This document shows, piece by piece, positions 40,417 to 54,700 of a stretch of 64,000 bases of DNA. Origin of the DNA: Atrichornis clamosus (taxonomy: Eukaryota; Chordata; Aves; Passeriformes; Menuridae). The position numbers and the translations under genes were made by a program. The DNA lies in contig WBMZ01010286.1 of assembly GCA_013400975.1 (NCBI GenBank), forward strand, positions 1-64,000. The letters run 5' to 3'. How positions within the stretch are numbered: the stretch's first letter is position 1; each line of letters opens with the position of its first letter. The notes under the pieces were generated by a model, which searched no databases, was not told where the DNA came from, and worked only from the letters and a program-made list of their open reading frames with translations.

Positions 40417-43400
40417 GTAGGCTTTTGTCTGACCTGACTGGAATCTTGGAAACCTATCTCAAAATAAAATTTGTTTTCTTTGGTTTCCAGTATTCTTCAC
40501 TGTATAGCCTTCAATTCCATATAGGTTTTGTTTGTGGCTAATGGAGTGGAAAGAAAGGGTGCTGGCAGATTTCTGTGAAAGTGCCATGAATCTGCCCGCA
40601 AATTGGTTTATAACATAGATAAGCTTTTGTTACTTTGATTAAAAATAAAATCACCCTTTCTCTAGATAATTTCACTACTAAGACTGATACTTAAGGTTAA
40701 GCAGAAAAAATTACTTATAAAGCGTATTTTAAAAATATTAGGTCTTATAAATCAGCATATTTTCTCATTATGATTGTATTTCCTACAACTTTCACTGAAA
40801 TACAGGGAGGAATCTACTAACCTCTAAGTTGAAGACTTCTGTACTCTCTGTTCCATGTAAAAGGATACTCCTGACTTCAGAAACCTTCTCAAGAACACTT
40901 TCCAACCTAATGGAAGCTAACAGAGTTCTAAAAAGATCCAAACCAACAATAACATTAAGAGATTGTGGCTGTGATTTGAGTTGGAGATAATCTAATGGAG
41001 CAGCAGGCGAAGGAGAAAGAGAAAATGCTAGCCCTCGGTGAGGCAGAATTAAAAGAAAAAAGGCCAAATTGGGCAAACTTAAAGTAAAAAGCATCACTGT
41101 TTTTCAGTGACCTCTTCATATCAAAAATATTTATTAAAAATGGAAACACTGTGAGGCAATTAATAACAAAAGCATTAGTGATTAGCTAATCCCAAGCACC
41201 CCTCCTCTACAGGAACATGTAGGATGGCTCATCTGGAACTTGTTATGCAAACATAAATCAGCTGTGTTTGATACAGGCCACAGCCTAAACGAGACAAACG
41301 AGGCTCATGAGCCCAAACAGAGAGAACAATTCAAAAAAGGTGAGAGCAAAGACCTCCATCTACTAACAGTTCAAATATAGGAGAAGATCATTAAAGAACA
41401 GGTTAGACAAATATTTTAAGTATTGGATAGCTGCACTTTGGAAGGCTGCAAAAACAAAAGTGCATATTTTAAAGGTAAGAACACAGATGCCTAAGGACTT
41501 CAGGACCAGTCAGTTATGGAGAAAATACGGAGGAGTAGATGGAGATGAGAGCAGAACAAAAAATGGAAAGAAAGGAATTCAAACTAGACTTCACAACATC
41601 TAAAGGCGCTAGCAGTCTTCTCAGGAAATACAATATTTTTTCTAGCTGCAAATTTATGCAATAGGTCAAATATATGTTGGCCTCATTTTCTTTGATGGCA
41701 GATTGTACAGATCAGATATCAGAGTCAAAGTATGTTGAGCTTATGCAAAGACTGCAATTTTAAAACAATTAGTGGTGGTCCAAAAGAAAAGAGCTGGAAA
41801 TGGAGTAACTCCCTAATGATGAATTTCAGGATTTGAATGCTATTTGAAAGCAGAAACGATACTCTATTTTTTATAGTTAATAAAGGTCAAACATCGGAAA
41901 ACATGGACCAAGATGCATACGAAACTGTAAAACCAAGTAAAGTAGTAGAGCTTCCCAAAGGAAAAGTGGAAACCAAAGAAATAAACTGACACTGGAGGTT
42001 GAAGTAGTGAGAGCTTTGCATAAAAATGGTTTATACATACATTTAAGCACCTCTCACTTCCTTCTGTTATTAAAGAAAATTCAAAAGGTCCACAACAGGC
42101 TGAAATTAAGATAATGCAATGTGAAAACAAAGTCAGTGAGCTCCTTATCTATAGATAAAATGCAGGAGAAAAAAAAAAAGTCGATTTTCAGGCAATAAAA
42201 TTACAAAAATATGGTGACAATAAAGACCAGAGATATTGTTGAACAATCCACCAGCTTTCATCTCTGTTTAATGGTCTCAGACTCTATGCAGAAAACTGCA
42301 GATTTAAAGATTAATGAGCTTTGCATGCTATGGCTAAAACAGGATGGGTTTTATCCCGACTTGGAACTAAAAATGAAAAAGTGGACGCTGTAAAAGAATT
42401 AAATAAGTATATGGAGTCCAGAATGGAGTAGTGAGTTTATAATAAAGAGTGGCATTAAACTGTTTTAAAAAATAGGAAGGTTCTTTTAATAAAAGTCAAA
42501 AGGCATACTGAAACAGGGGTAATAGAGGCTGTTTAAATTTTATTATGTAGACTGTATATTTTTAGGATTATAACAAAAAGCATTAAAACACTGTGCAGAT
42601 AATAAACCCCAACAAAGAGAATAATACTGTGGTAACATTGGTAGATCACATAGATATGTAAGTGTATTTATCAATAAGTAAAGTGAACTTTTTAACAATT
42701 TAACAGAAGGGGGAAGTAGGATGTTGAGTTTATCTGGGACATTTCTTTCTATTTTAAAATATAGGAAGTACTTTTAAAGAAACATAAATGCTAACAGGAT
42801 TTTAAGAAATCAGTATCAGACAATTCTGATAGATATACTCTATGATGGTGACACTCTGCAGGAAAAAAAATCATTAACACTTGAAAAAATTTGAAAAACT
42901 TAACACAGAGTTATTTAATGTTGGCAAGTTTTAGAAAGTTATCTGTGTGCTATTAATTGCAAAATGGATTAATAAGAATTTTTTTCAAAACTTTAAGGTT
43001 TACATGTATAAATAATTCAATAAATTTGAAATCAGTAACTTGAAGTGTTTTAAATGCTTCACATGCTTAGATCTTATTGATGTTGTAATTTTGGCACAGT
43101 ATATCAGGGATATAAAACTAAACATGGTTCGAATAATTATTACAATATTAACAGCCAAGAAAATACAACCTTATGGAATGTTAGACTTTGATTCTATAAA
43201 CTCAGAAAATGTGTTCAGATTTACAGATCTTATTTTTCTTTATTTCAGAAAATTCCCTACTACCTATCATACTAATGAAATTATTGTTTAAAACCACATC
43301 ATTATTTATTTACTTATTTTAGAGAACAACACTTACACCACACTGAAAATGAATCAATAAGTAATACAAGTAGTTCTATGTACATATGAAATATATTCAT

Positions 43401-43905
43401 TGTTAAAAAGAGAAATGTTATTTGACATTGGTCTGAAAGCATTAATTACTTTAAATATTTCCATTAATTTAATTAATTAATTTTTCTTCCTCTTCCAAAC
43501 AATCATGACACAACTTTCAGTCACAAATAGCCTAAAATAAAGGAACATTCTTTACTTATTTCACATCTTTTCCTCTGACTAAGAGTTAATGTTCTGCTTT
43601 TGACTCACAGCTAATTCTAATAAAAAACCAAGAACCTGGGAAACACACAGATGGCCACATACTATAAATTATATGGTTGTTTTACGTGGGCGGTATGTAA
43701 AACACTGTTTCTTCACTCCCTTATATCAAGCCTGAAATCAGAAGGCACTTGGTGCTTGATAAGGCTTTTGCATTTTCTATTCTTAACGTATGTAAAAATT
43801 TTGTGCCCTTCAAAAATAAGTCTAGTCAAATAGGAAAGCTTTTATGTAACATGATCTCTCAAAATTTAAAGTGTTTTTCATTAATGATGGCTTTATTCTC
43901 TCCAG

Positions 43906-43991
43906 AGGAAAGCCACACACAGGAAGAACACAGGAAAAGGAGCAAATCCAACAAGAAAAAGAAACGCTCAAGTATAACGGAAGTAGTTTAG
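43906..43991 (+). CDS. SMIM31: SMIM31-like protein, distal 3' coding exon (canonical tail)
   Basis: The acceptor 'gatggctttattctctccag' (AG at 43904-43905) is followed by an exon that continues the frame from 31147 in phase 1 and ends at TAG 43989-43991. It adds 28 residues: an acidic/His part (EEESHTQEEH across the junction), then a strongly basic part (RKRSKSNKKKKR), ending TEVV. An acidic then Lys/Arg-rich tail is what I recall for mammalian SMIM31, so I take this as the normal last exon. The full protein would be 65 residues. The intron is 12.76 kb. A polyadenylation hexamer AATAAA at 44194-44199, about 200 bases after the stop, gives a plausible short 3' UTR. The surrounding open frame (43749-43991) extends upstream into intron and should not be read as one protein. 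Confidence 0.75.
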
Positions 43992-44193
43992 AATATTACC
44001 CAGATCCACTGTTGGACATACTTCTGAAAGGTATCTCTGGAAGCTGGTCACCTGAAGACAGTGAGAAAACGGATGTGAGAAAGGAAGGACCTGGTCATCC
44101 ATCAGATGGAATCCAGACGTGACAATTAGAGTTAATGAACCACGACCCATGAAGCTGCTTCAGCACATTTTTACAGCCTCACTTCATGGCCTT

Positions 44194-44199
44194 AATAAA
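44194..44199 (+). terminator. Polyadenylation signal AATAAA of the SMIM31-like gene
   Basis: The first AATAAA after the distal stop codon, 203 bases downstream, with T-rich and GT-containing sequence from about 44265. It is a reasonable 3' end for the distal transcript form. Confidence 0.5.
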
Positions 44200-44229
44200 A
44201 GTACCAGGGCTTATTTTACAGAACACATC

Positions 44230-47200
44230 TGCTCTACATTCCCAAAGGAGAAACTTTACATTCAGAAGTTATGGGTTTTTTCTTCACTTTTCAGTCATGT
44301 ATAAAGAATATTTAACAGCAATGTATTTACTCTTCTATCTGTTCAGTCAAAAATATCAGAATCCAAAGGTGGGGGGGAGGGTTTTTTACAATAAGACTGT
44401 AATATTATAATAGTCATTTAGTTTGCTTAGTATTGATCAGCTACTGAGGCTAACTGAAAAGTACTGGGCAAATGTTTTATTTATTTCTCCAGTATAATGG
44501 CATCTCTATCCAAGTACTGCCTTTGATTTCAGATATTTAGAAATAGTGTACTTTACAAAAATCAGGTTGATTTGCTGCTTTTGAGATGTGCCTCTCTCAG
44601 GCTTGGTACTGAAGTCTTCAGTTTCTGCACAGAGCAGGTATGACTAATGAAGCAATACCTCTTCCTCCCCAAAGTCCAGAAGATGTGCTGAACTTCTAAA
44701 GCTGAGGTTGGAACTGATCCTTCTTGCCTTACAGACAAAGCATTTCTGCAGTTATTGAGTCTTTGGGTCCTACTCATTTCTTTAGATCTCAGCTAGCAGT
44801 GCCATACCCACACTGCTTCTTCCAGCCACAAGCAAAAACCAGCAAAGGGAAGGACAAAGAAGCTCATAGACTGCTTGTTAGAAGACTCCCTTTTGCATAC
44901 TAGGAGATGACTGGAAGAGCTCTGGGCTGGGCTACAAGGTATAATATACACAGGGAAGGAGTCATTTTGTTCCTCGTCACAGTGACATGAGTAAAAATAC
45001 CACAAAAATGACCCCATTGTATCACAAAGCCTCAGACAGCAGTTGTTGAGCAGCCTAATCATGATGCACTGCTTTTAGATTGTCAGTGTTCTTCAGGAAA
45101 GTAAAGAGAATGCCTTCTTCTGATATTAACCACTAATTCAAAAAATAATCACTGCATATTAATCCATGACCAAATCAATGCTAGAGCCTTTTGCTGGAAG
45201 AATAGAGTATTTTGTCAAGACATTATTGGTCAGCCAAGGTCTGATATGTATGCAGTATTAGCACAAAAATTATTTTCCCAAAACAAATCGATTCACTCTG
45301 AAAACTGATTTCTAACTTACACTTGCTTTTTGGTAATGGTCGACAATTCCAGGAACACTTGTACAGTTTAGCCCTTGTCAAAGCTTCCTAGAGTAAAATA
45401 TATTATTCCCCTTTTTTATAATAAGCAGACAAAGACATCTCAGCAGACAGCACCTCTGTAACTCAGAACTGGAAGAAAACCACCATCCAGAAGATAGAGT
45501 CCAGTTTGGTCTTGCACGTGGAATTGTCTGTGGTATGTGCAGCACCTCATTGGGAGTCATTGCCTTGCAAGAAAAGCAGCTCATAGAGCTTTGTATTATA
45601 ATTTTTTTCCATAGCTTAAATAACAGATTAAATAATAAACCACTTAATTTTATTCTAGCCAACTTAATTTAAAAAAAAATGTGTCTCACACTGTATTAAA
45701 TGGCTTGGTAATACAAATCCCTGAAACTATCTCTGCTAGTGAAAACAGTATTGTTAAGTCAAGTTCAGGCTTGTTTTCCTTTTGTTTGCTTTTTGTTTTA
45801 ACCTTCCTAGAGCTCATTAAATGCTACTGGTATTGAAAACATGGTCACAAAAAATATGAAGCTTAAAAACTAGCAAAGTTTTAAAATGATTGAAATAAAG
45901 AGTGTTTGCTGCAAATACCTTCTTCCTTGCTTAAACATCAAATTATTTTTGCAAGTATGTGTTCAGAGAACACGTATAACATAGTGAATAAAGACCCACA
46001 GACCAGGTGAATGATGTTTTAAAGGCCCACTCTTCTAACATTTCCTCCAACCCAATACTACTTCAGAAAGTTGAGGACTACTTAAAGGACTACTAGAGGA
46101 CTGCTATATGACATAGAAGAAATAATTGTTTTGTCTTCTGGTGTCATATAAACATATTTCGTGGAAGATCTCTGTGTAAACAAAGATTTCTAAGAGAAAG
46201 TGCTCTACTAGGCATTTGTCATGAGCTGTTTACAAATCATTCTAGGATGAATGAACTTAACACATCCATATTCTAACACTTTTAATTTTAAAGCAACGTG
46301 TATTCTTTTGTAAATGTAGTTTCTTTGGGTTTTAATTAATTTAATTTGTTTTAATTACTGTTTTGACAACATTTAATCTACAAAGCAGTTATACTGATTA
46401 AAAGAAAACCACTGTTTCTCATCCAATGTTCTAATCCAAAACAACTCATGTTCATAGAGATACATCAGGAAAAAAATCTTCAGTGTTGACACAAAGATAA
46501 GAGGGCACTTAACTCAGAATCGTGGCTTGGAATCATGAACATTCAGTCCTTCTTGGGAATTACAGTCCAAGTTTTTGCCTACATTCTAGACAAAACTAAA
46601 GTGAACTTTCCAGTCTTTTAACTAATAGAAGGTGTATAGGAACAATCTCCCAGCAGAGTAAATGTATTAAAAATTGTCACGTGTACTAATTAAATTATAT
46701 TATTTTTTAAAAAATTAAATCTATGTGAACATTCTCAATGCATGTTTTCAGTGGCCTGTGTTCCTATTTTGCATGCTAAGTGAGTCATGGCTTTAAGAAG
46801 ATTTAAAATCCCACTTTGAAAGGGGAGAGTTTAATAGGACATGAATACAATGAAAAGAGTTTTAAGTCTGAAAAAATACTGTGTTCTTAGTACTAAATTG
46901 CTATTGCAAACAGAAGCTGCCATTATGTAGAGGTGATTTTCAGCTTCATCTTGAAGACCCTCTTAAGACAAAAACTCACATTAAATACTACAAAGAAATT
47001 TCTCTTCACATGAGAAGATCCTCTGAACAGATCATCATACATGTTCTTAGTCAAGAATCTGATTGTAAACCCGTTTAAGCTGAACTGTGCAGAAACTACC
47101 TTGAAATAAGAATATCCCCACAGGAGTTGAATTACTTTAAAAATGTTTCATAGTAAATCGACTTAGACTTCTTATACAGGCAACAACGGAATCTTTCACA

Positions 47201-50200
47201 GATACATTGGCAAACACCGCTATCTGGAGATAAAATCACTTCTTACATTATTGCCCAGTCGCAACAAAACTAATTTTAACAATGTGTAGGTGTAAACATT
47301 GGAATGTTGAACGTATCACAGAATCCTCACCTAATTTTTTGTCTAACATAAAAACAGGAAGCAGCTATGCACGCAGAGTGAAGAGGCAGATGTTTTACTA
47401 GGAACATGCAGTTATACTTTACCAGACTAAAATTATGTGCTGTTTTCTGTTATTATGCACAATTCCAAGATATTGATCTAATTATGTTTTATTATGTTCT
47501 GTTAGAGGACATAAGACATCATCTACTGCCCTGGACAGCTGTAAACCTTCCTGGAAGTAATTTCTGCCCTTCCTAAATATGCTCCTTCTCCTGCCATATT
47601 AATACCATTATTCTGTGACAAATGGCAAAGTTTTCCAGCTGTAGTGGACCCAAGTTAAAATCCTGGCATTAGGCAAGTGTTTCATATCATGTAAATCTGA
47701 TTTTCTTGAAGTCATGAAGACTTTTACAGTTGAATTCAGTTGGGAACAACTCAAACTTACTATCCCAGTCCTGCTCGTGGCACAGGTTAGGGAAGAGGAC
47801 CTGTAATTTTGGAAGTGGCTTGTTCAGCTTAATGGCCACATCCTCAGGGCTGACATTAATTAATATTTTAATCAAAATTTTGCAGAAGAGTGACTTCCTC
47901 ATAGGGGAAGCAATCCTTTCCGAGAGACACCACAGAGGTGAAGCAATTATTTTCTTATTCTGAGTTTTAGTGGCTATTGCTCCTAACTCACAAGACATAC
48001 TATTTCTGCACTGACAGACAGGTGTAATTCCTTCTGACTGTAAGAAGCAGAAAGAAACAGTACCATTAGTTGAGAAAGTTAGTTTTAGAAAGCAATGGAA
48101 AGTACCTCACCAAAAATGTGGATCTAAGCCATAAGCTTCAATGAGGTAATAAAAAAACATTAAGAAAGAAAAAGAAAAAAATTGTGTGAACAATTATTTT
48201 ACATTAAATTGCAAAAATAATTAATCATACAGATAATCATTGCAGCAGTATAGAACCTGTATATAGTAAATTAACAGTTGAAATCCATGTAAGATCATTA
48301 TTTATATGCATACCTGAATACATGTTTTACTATAACAGAGAGTATTTAATAAATCTTCCAAAAATTCTTGCAGCTATAGACTTCTGTTTCATTTTGAATG
48401 GAAATATTTGTATATTTTCAGGCAACATATTGCCTGAATCAGGTTTTGATTCTTGGTACTGCAGTGCTTAGTAATATCTCACACTCATGTAGATATTTAG
48501 TTTCATGATTTTTTTGCACCACAGTGAAATATCCAGCTTAGTTCTAAGCTAATGATATGTAAAGTATTAACCCTGACAGCTGAATAAGATCTTTATATTC
48601 AAAAGCAGAATGGAAAGAGTAAAGGAAGAGAGGGCAGAGGCACTGACAGACATAACTGTGATTCCTAGGAAAACATACTTAAAGAAGGTGCATTGCAACA
48701 TTTCTATGCAACCAAGCTCTTACAGTCTCAGCTACAGCTGCACTAGCTGCTCTACACTAACCTTCTACATTGGCACTCTTGTACTAGGAGAAGGCAGAAT
48801 TTTACATCTTAAGCTTAAGTCACCTTCAAAGAGGACTAAAAATAATGGTCTTGGTTTAATATAAGATTTAAAGGAAGTACCTTCTGCACCAGAAAATTAT
48901 TAGTCAGGCATGCCCATCCATTTCTATAACAGACTACTGGTGACTGTCTCCTCTTTCACTGGAAGTGGCTCAGAAGTGAGCCCACAAGTTCTAAAGTACC
49001 CATGTCATATGAATTGATATTTGACCAAGTCTTACATTTATCTTAGTATTTTCTGAACAATTAGCAAACAAAGAAAACAAACAGGAAGATCCTGTTTGGA
49101 AGCCCCTCACTTTGAAGGACTGACAAAAGCTACCTCACTACAGCCCTTGCAACCAAACGACATTTTCCATGACTGGCCGAACAGAGCAGCACACAGTATT
49201 CCTAGGGGATCCCTTTGATCCCAAGAGTATCATTCACCTGTGTTACGGGTCATTTAATTATTTGTCTTCTCAGCCAATATCCTTTGATGTAACAAATTCA
49301 GGATGCCACAGCTCTGGTATATGGCAAAGTAATTAATTCCAACAATAATGTCTTCAAAGATGACATTGCAATTGAACACAGAAGAAAAAGCCACAAAAGA
49401 AGAAAGAAGTTAGACATAAATCGTTGATCTCTCTCATTCAGCTAAGAACCAAACTTTGTATGTTAGTCTGAGTGAGCTATTTGGAAGATTTAGCTACACA
49501 ATGTAGCCTTTTTCTTTGCTTTGTCTGATACATGTAAATATTGTATTTATTAACAGGTAATTGACAGATGTAAATTCACGGGACTATATGTTTACATATT
49601 CTAGAAAAGGGTCATAATAAAGTGCTAAAAATAGCATTCACTTATTTTTTAAATGAAACCATTCAGGACGTGTTCTCATTCTTTTCATGGTAACACTCAA
49701 AGTACAGTGATAATTGAAGCCATGCAGCACACATATGGGCCATTATCTCAAACTTTACAACCTGTACAATTTTTTGAGGTTGTTCAAGACAGACCAATCA
49801 TAAAATGAGCATTGTATATAAAAAAATAAACACATCCTTGTTGGGCTTGTCTTCTCCTGTTCTATAACATACCTAGGCTCCTAGTTATTTCCTAAGTTTC
49901 TTGGAGGATCACTCTTGAGCTGCCATGAACTGTAAGGCAGTATGCCCACTTTTATCCCTAAATCCCAAGAACCAGGCTGACTGCAAAAAGACAAAGTTCT
50001 CTCTCAGAAGACTGAAGTTATATCTGCATAAGCAAGTTGGTACAGGAGAAGACTGTAGGGCAAAACTTGGTACCGAGGATGCAACACCCACACAATGTGC
50101 AATTCAGGTGTGTTTATTCCGGCTAGCTGATGATCAACTTCCATGGACTGGATGCCCATTAACAGCTGGACTTCATCTATTGTACTCATCTTCAATTCAT

Positions 50201-51594
50201 AATTAGTTCAAAAAGAATCCAGTTTGCAATTTGTGATTATGCTTCGTGATAGGAAGTAAAGCACAGTAATTGGGAATGACTGGGATATCCACTTTAAAAG
50301 TGCTCTGCTGCTACAAATCCCAAATTGAGCAAGCAGCTGGACAGGGTATGATTTTATGAATGCACATGTGTAGAGGCACAAAAATTTGAAGTTTAATATT
50401 CTTACTTGCTTTGTTAGAATTCAGGCAAAGTACTTGGCCCTAAAATTTGACATTTTACTCTGCTTTGCATGTTCTGCCTCTGAAGAGCTGAATTCAAATT
50501 AGGTCTGGAAGCAGTCATGCTGGAAGCTTAAAACTCTATTTGCATATTCCATTTGGGCTACTACTGCAGATTTAGACTTTAAGATTACTCTTTGATGTAT
50601 ATTTTCTATTTTTTTAATCTATCCATAACCTTCTTCATAAAAGTTTTCTACAAAGACATAATTTATCAGATTCAAAGGTATGATCTTTTCAACTGAGTGA
50701 AACAGATGTAAAACCTGACATTTTTTTCTGGTTGGCAGGGTTTATTGATGAGAAATTTTCTTTATTACTACCCATGTTTGCTCATTTCTATTAATGGGAT
50801 GATGACTGCAGTAAAGGTCACATTGGTTCAATAAAACATCAAAAAAAACCATAGAAAATTTTGAACTGTGCATCAAAGGAATGCTCTTATGAATTTAATA
50901 TTTTTGTCTTTGCTTTATTAGATGTAACATTTAACTATCTGTTAATGTGGAAACTGCATAAAATGTTAGCAATTTACACTTGGATGCAAGCCCAAAGCAA
51001 TAACTGAAATTATAATTGATGAAAACATAGCTCTTCAGCAGTTAGGGGTATGTCCTAGTTTCTTTTTTTTCTCAAGCAAAAGATTATTTGGAGTGAACTA
51101 TGGCTTGAGAACACTATATGGCATCAGAAGAGCTGCACAGACATTAGTGAGAAAGGAGTGAAGAACTTCTTACAGAGATTGAAGATTTTCTTTTTTTCTG
51201 CTCTCTCCAGATACCCTCGGGAAGCAGGAAACTAATGGATAAGTAGCACACAGGACTCACACGGCCTGTGCCAGCCCTTCATATCAGAGCCTGTCAAAGC
51301 TCCATCTACAAGCTGATTTAACATGTAGTCACCCAGAATGGTTACTTTCATATCAAACCTCCTTATCTACCTGCTCTGGTCGTGATAGATGGAGGGGGTC
51401 ACGGCCTTGGGAGGAGTTATTTGCAGATCTTCCCTCTCTCTTTTTCATTTAGTTTTTTATTTGAAAGGGAGTCTGAGTGGTGTTATTTACAGCCCTCTTA
51501 AGGAAGATTAGCAGAACTGAGGGACAATGATACAGATACAGATTCTGTGATGTTACTGCTCCAGGCCCAAGGAGATGAAAGTACAGAGCCAGCA
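44230..51594. other. Unique intergenic DNA downstream of the SMIM31-like gene
   Basis: No gene or named repeat seen. Frames at 44562-44777, 44793-45062, 45378-45662, 46881-47078, 47687-47998 (103 codons, bottom strand), 48610-48864 and 49909-50206 have no motif I recognise. APELA, expected downstream of SMIM31 in mammals, was not found here by its C-terminal Cys/Arg motif. Confidence 0.4.
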
Positions 51595-51618
51595 ACACAG
51601 CACAGCACAGCACAGCAC
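51595..51618. repeat. (CACAG)n microsatellite, about five units
   Basis: 'cacagcacagcacagcacag' in tandem, directly visible, short. Confidence 0.85.
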
Positions 51619-51710
51619 GCTGGGGTCTGCTTGCAAGCTATGGCAAGGAACGTGGAGGTAACAAAAGAATATTTACAAAGGTATTAATAGGTACTTTGGG
51701 TACCCAGTAG

Positions 51711-51786
51711 TTCTTCTCTTCCTTTCGCCTCCTCTTCCTTTCTACTCTTTGTTCCTCCTCCTCTTCTTCTTTCTTCCCCCTCTTCC
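51711..51786. repeat. Polypyrimidine tract
   Basis: About 76 bases almost wholly C and T, interrupted by a few G or A (as 'cctcctcctcttcttctttc'). The complementary strand is purine-rich, so it could form triplex DNA. No exon follows that I recognise, so it need not be a splice tract. Confidence 0.8.
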
Positions 51787-54700
51787 AATTAACAAGGATG
51801 CATTTTATTTAGCAAATGCATTTTATTTACTAAAATTTTCACTATTTCCAGAGCTGATTTGAAAGACTTCAGTGTTTGTTAGATCTGTTATATATTTAAT
51901 ATAAAATATTTATTTTGCCAAAATGACACGTCATATCATTTTATCAGCCTTTAATTACTACTCCATTCTTGCAAATATATTTTTTTAGAATCCTTAAGTA
52001 AAAAGTGTGGATTTTCTTACCATTCTTTGAATTACTGTATGCAAGGTTTATCATTTCACGACTTAGTTTTTCTGCTTAAACATGATATTTGAAACAAAGC
52101 TTTCTCTACAGCAAATATTGTTTCTTTCCTATGTTACACATTTATCATGCTACAACATCTAGCACCTCTTAAAATTACCCATTACCACTTGTTTCAGAAC
52201 ACTGCTATTGACATTGTAATGTGCTGAACCACTTATGCATGTATATGCAGAAATTCCTTTTCAGACCTGAAGTCTTCAGTCAGATACATTTGTAGTCATA
52301 GATGTCATAGTTAACCATCTCAAACCCACTCACAGCATCTGTGACCCTCTATGAACCACTAACTTTCTTCAGGAACGAATTTTCAGGAAAATATTTCCCT
52401 ATTTTAACAGCATCTTTTTCTTTCTTTTCCACCCCTGCTTGAGAAAAGCACTCAGATCCCTGAGCTAACACTAATTGCATAGCTTGAATGATAGTAAAGG
52501 GTAACACTATCTCATCCTTTTAAGATGTAAACTGACAATGAAAGAAAATTAATGTATGTATTTTTGTATAAGAAAAAATCATAAGTTGTAGAGTTGTTAC
52601 AGCTACTGTATTTTTTAAGATGTTTCAAATTTTTATAAATTACATCTGATTCATTTATGGTTTAGAAAAAAATTGTTGAAATTTAAGTAGCTTTCAGTCA
52701 GCATTTATTTGATTTAAACTCATTTTTGCAACATTTTGGTTGCAAATTTAAAAACAAAATGTCAAAGATGACTTAAGTTCAAAACAAAAACTCCAAAAGC
52801 TGGCTCTTCCTGAACATTCTTTAAACTCCCCTCCTACTTGACACTGCTTATCTTTGAATGATAACATTTGAACTTAAAGAATGAACACCAAATGAACTAC
52901 AAATATCTGCATAGCCACATGCCCAAAACTGACACAAAGTTGGAGCTCTGGATTTACTTCTCCTTTTAAGACCCTGAAGCTGAGTTACTGGAGATGGCAT
53001 AAGCTGCTGTCACTGCAGTTGCTGTGGCCTTGGCACATTTGAACTGTTACAGAAAACAAGGGCACGACTAGAATGGGGACTCAAGGGAGGACAAGAGTCA
53101 GAGACACAAAATGAGGAAAACAGAGGAAGGGTAAGTGTAAAAGAGAAATATAAAAAGAATTATGGTTAGAGAGATTAGGGAAGGAAGAAAAAAAAACACA
53201 ATTAAGAGAAAGCAGAAAAGCAAGGAGAAATAGATTTTGAACAAGTGTTTTACTCAATTGTATCCCTTCAATCAGTAGTTACTCCTGGCCTCGTACTAAG
53301 AGAAGGAGCCATTATATTGAAGTTCTTTTAATTGTTTAGTACAAGAATTACCTTTCTACATTGCATCACTTAAAACAACTCTTAGATATTTAGACTTTTT
53401 TTTCTTTCCAAGTTGGCTCTTAGTCTGTATCCCTATGTTCTTAGACTTTATTTTTGAATGTCTTCAGTGAAAGACTTGTGCAACCATCCTTGGCTAAACA
53501 GTTGCTCTTAAATACATGCAGCAGCAGAATGTTATGCTACTTTGGTTTGCTTCTCATCAGTTAGTTTCAGCCAGGCATTCCTTCGGTTTTGTACATGCCC
53601 AGAGAAACCGGCAGTGACCCAGGCTGCCTGGGCACTGCGGTGCCAATGCAACTGATACTGATTGATCACTTCTCTCCTACTTCTTATCGGTCTTCCAGGT
53701 CTAGAACAAGCTTCTGATGAACATAGGACTAAATGGACCAATGTTGTCAGGAGGCAGAACTCTTACAGAATTTGTTACATCGTCTAAAAATGAAAGCTTT
53801 GGAGTTTGTATGGCCAAGGACCAAAAACTATGACAAAAAAAGCAAAGCCTAATCTAATGCAAAACACATGGAATTGCATGAATTAGTAGCCAATTGGCTT
53901 AATTGGCATTAAGATGTTATGAGAAAACATTAAATCATCTGCTATTGTTATAAAAAGGAGCAGTGATGATTTACAGCAGAATCTAAATGAATTAAATCAG
54001 CACAACTGCTCCATACAAACAAGGATCTTAGCAAATGAATATATTCTCTAGCTGTGTGGGAGCAATTAAAACCAATTGAAACAGTACTCTAGCAAAGGGA
54101 TTTTTAAAAAGTGATAGAGAAAAAGGAATCAAAGGTCTCTTTTTTCCAATAAATCCTAACAATAATTGGAATTTGACTACTTAATTAGGTCTGGAGTATT
54201 TTTTTCTTAATAAAAGACTTGTGTTAAATGTTTTTGTTTCTTTCTAACTTTCTATTTACACAGGATATCAAATATTCACTTATGTTTACTTTTTTGCAGG
54301 TAGCTCACCTCTAGCAGTTTTTTGATGATTTAGTAAAAAGTATTAGAAAGGCCTTTTATTATGTTTGCTAGTGTGTTCAGATAGAAATTTAGCCCATGAA
54401 TGTTAAATCTCTTTTAACAAAAAATAAATGTATATGTTTTGAACTGAAAACCGCTGTCTTTGATTCACTGGAGTACTCTCCTCAATATGAGATGTTGGGA
54501 TCTCCCACTTTTGTCAAAGACAGTTCTGAAAAAAAAGACTGTGTAATGCTAAACAAAATGGATACCAAATTCTTTCTGTTTTTCACAAAAATTGAGGAAA
54601 AAAATGCATTTTCATTTGAACAGATTTTGTCTCCATACAGGATATTTGTTAAGTTGATCAAAATTGAATAAAAATTCAAATACTATAGCTAATTTTGAGA

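Larger units (their letters stand above)
33136..43905 (+). other. Long intron of the SMIM31-like gene (proximal stop to distal exon)
   Basis: About 10.8 kb of AT-rich DNA without a mobile element I can name. It contains an A/C-rich tract (36255-36312), a T run (39416-39431), TA-rich simple sequence near 38670-38700, and a strong isolated splice acceptor at 40331 (listed separately). Frames at 34363-34560, 34722-34964, 35152-35400, 35825-36055, 38048-38305, 39158-39433, 40792-41149, 41864-42130 and 43040-43291 show no family motif. Confidence 0.45.
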
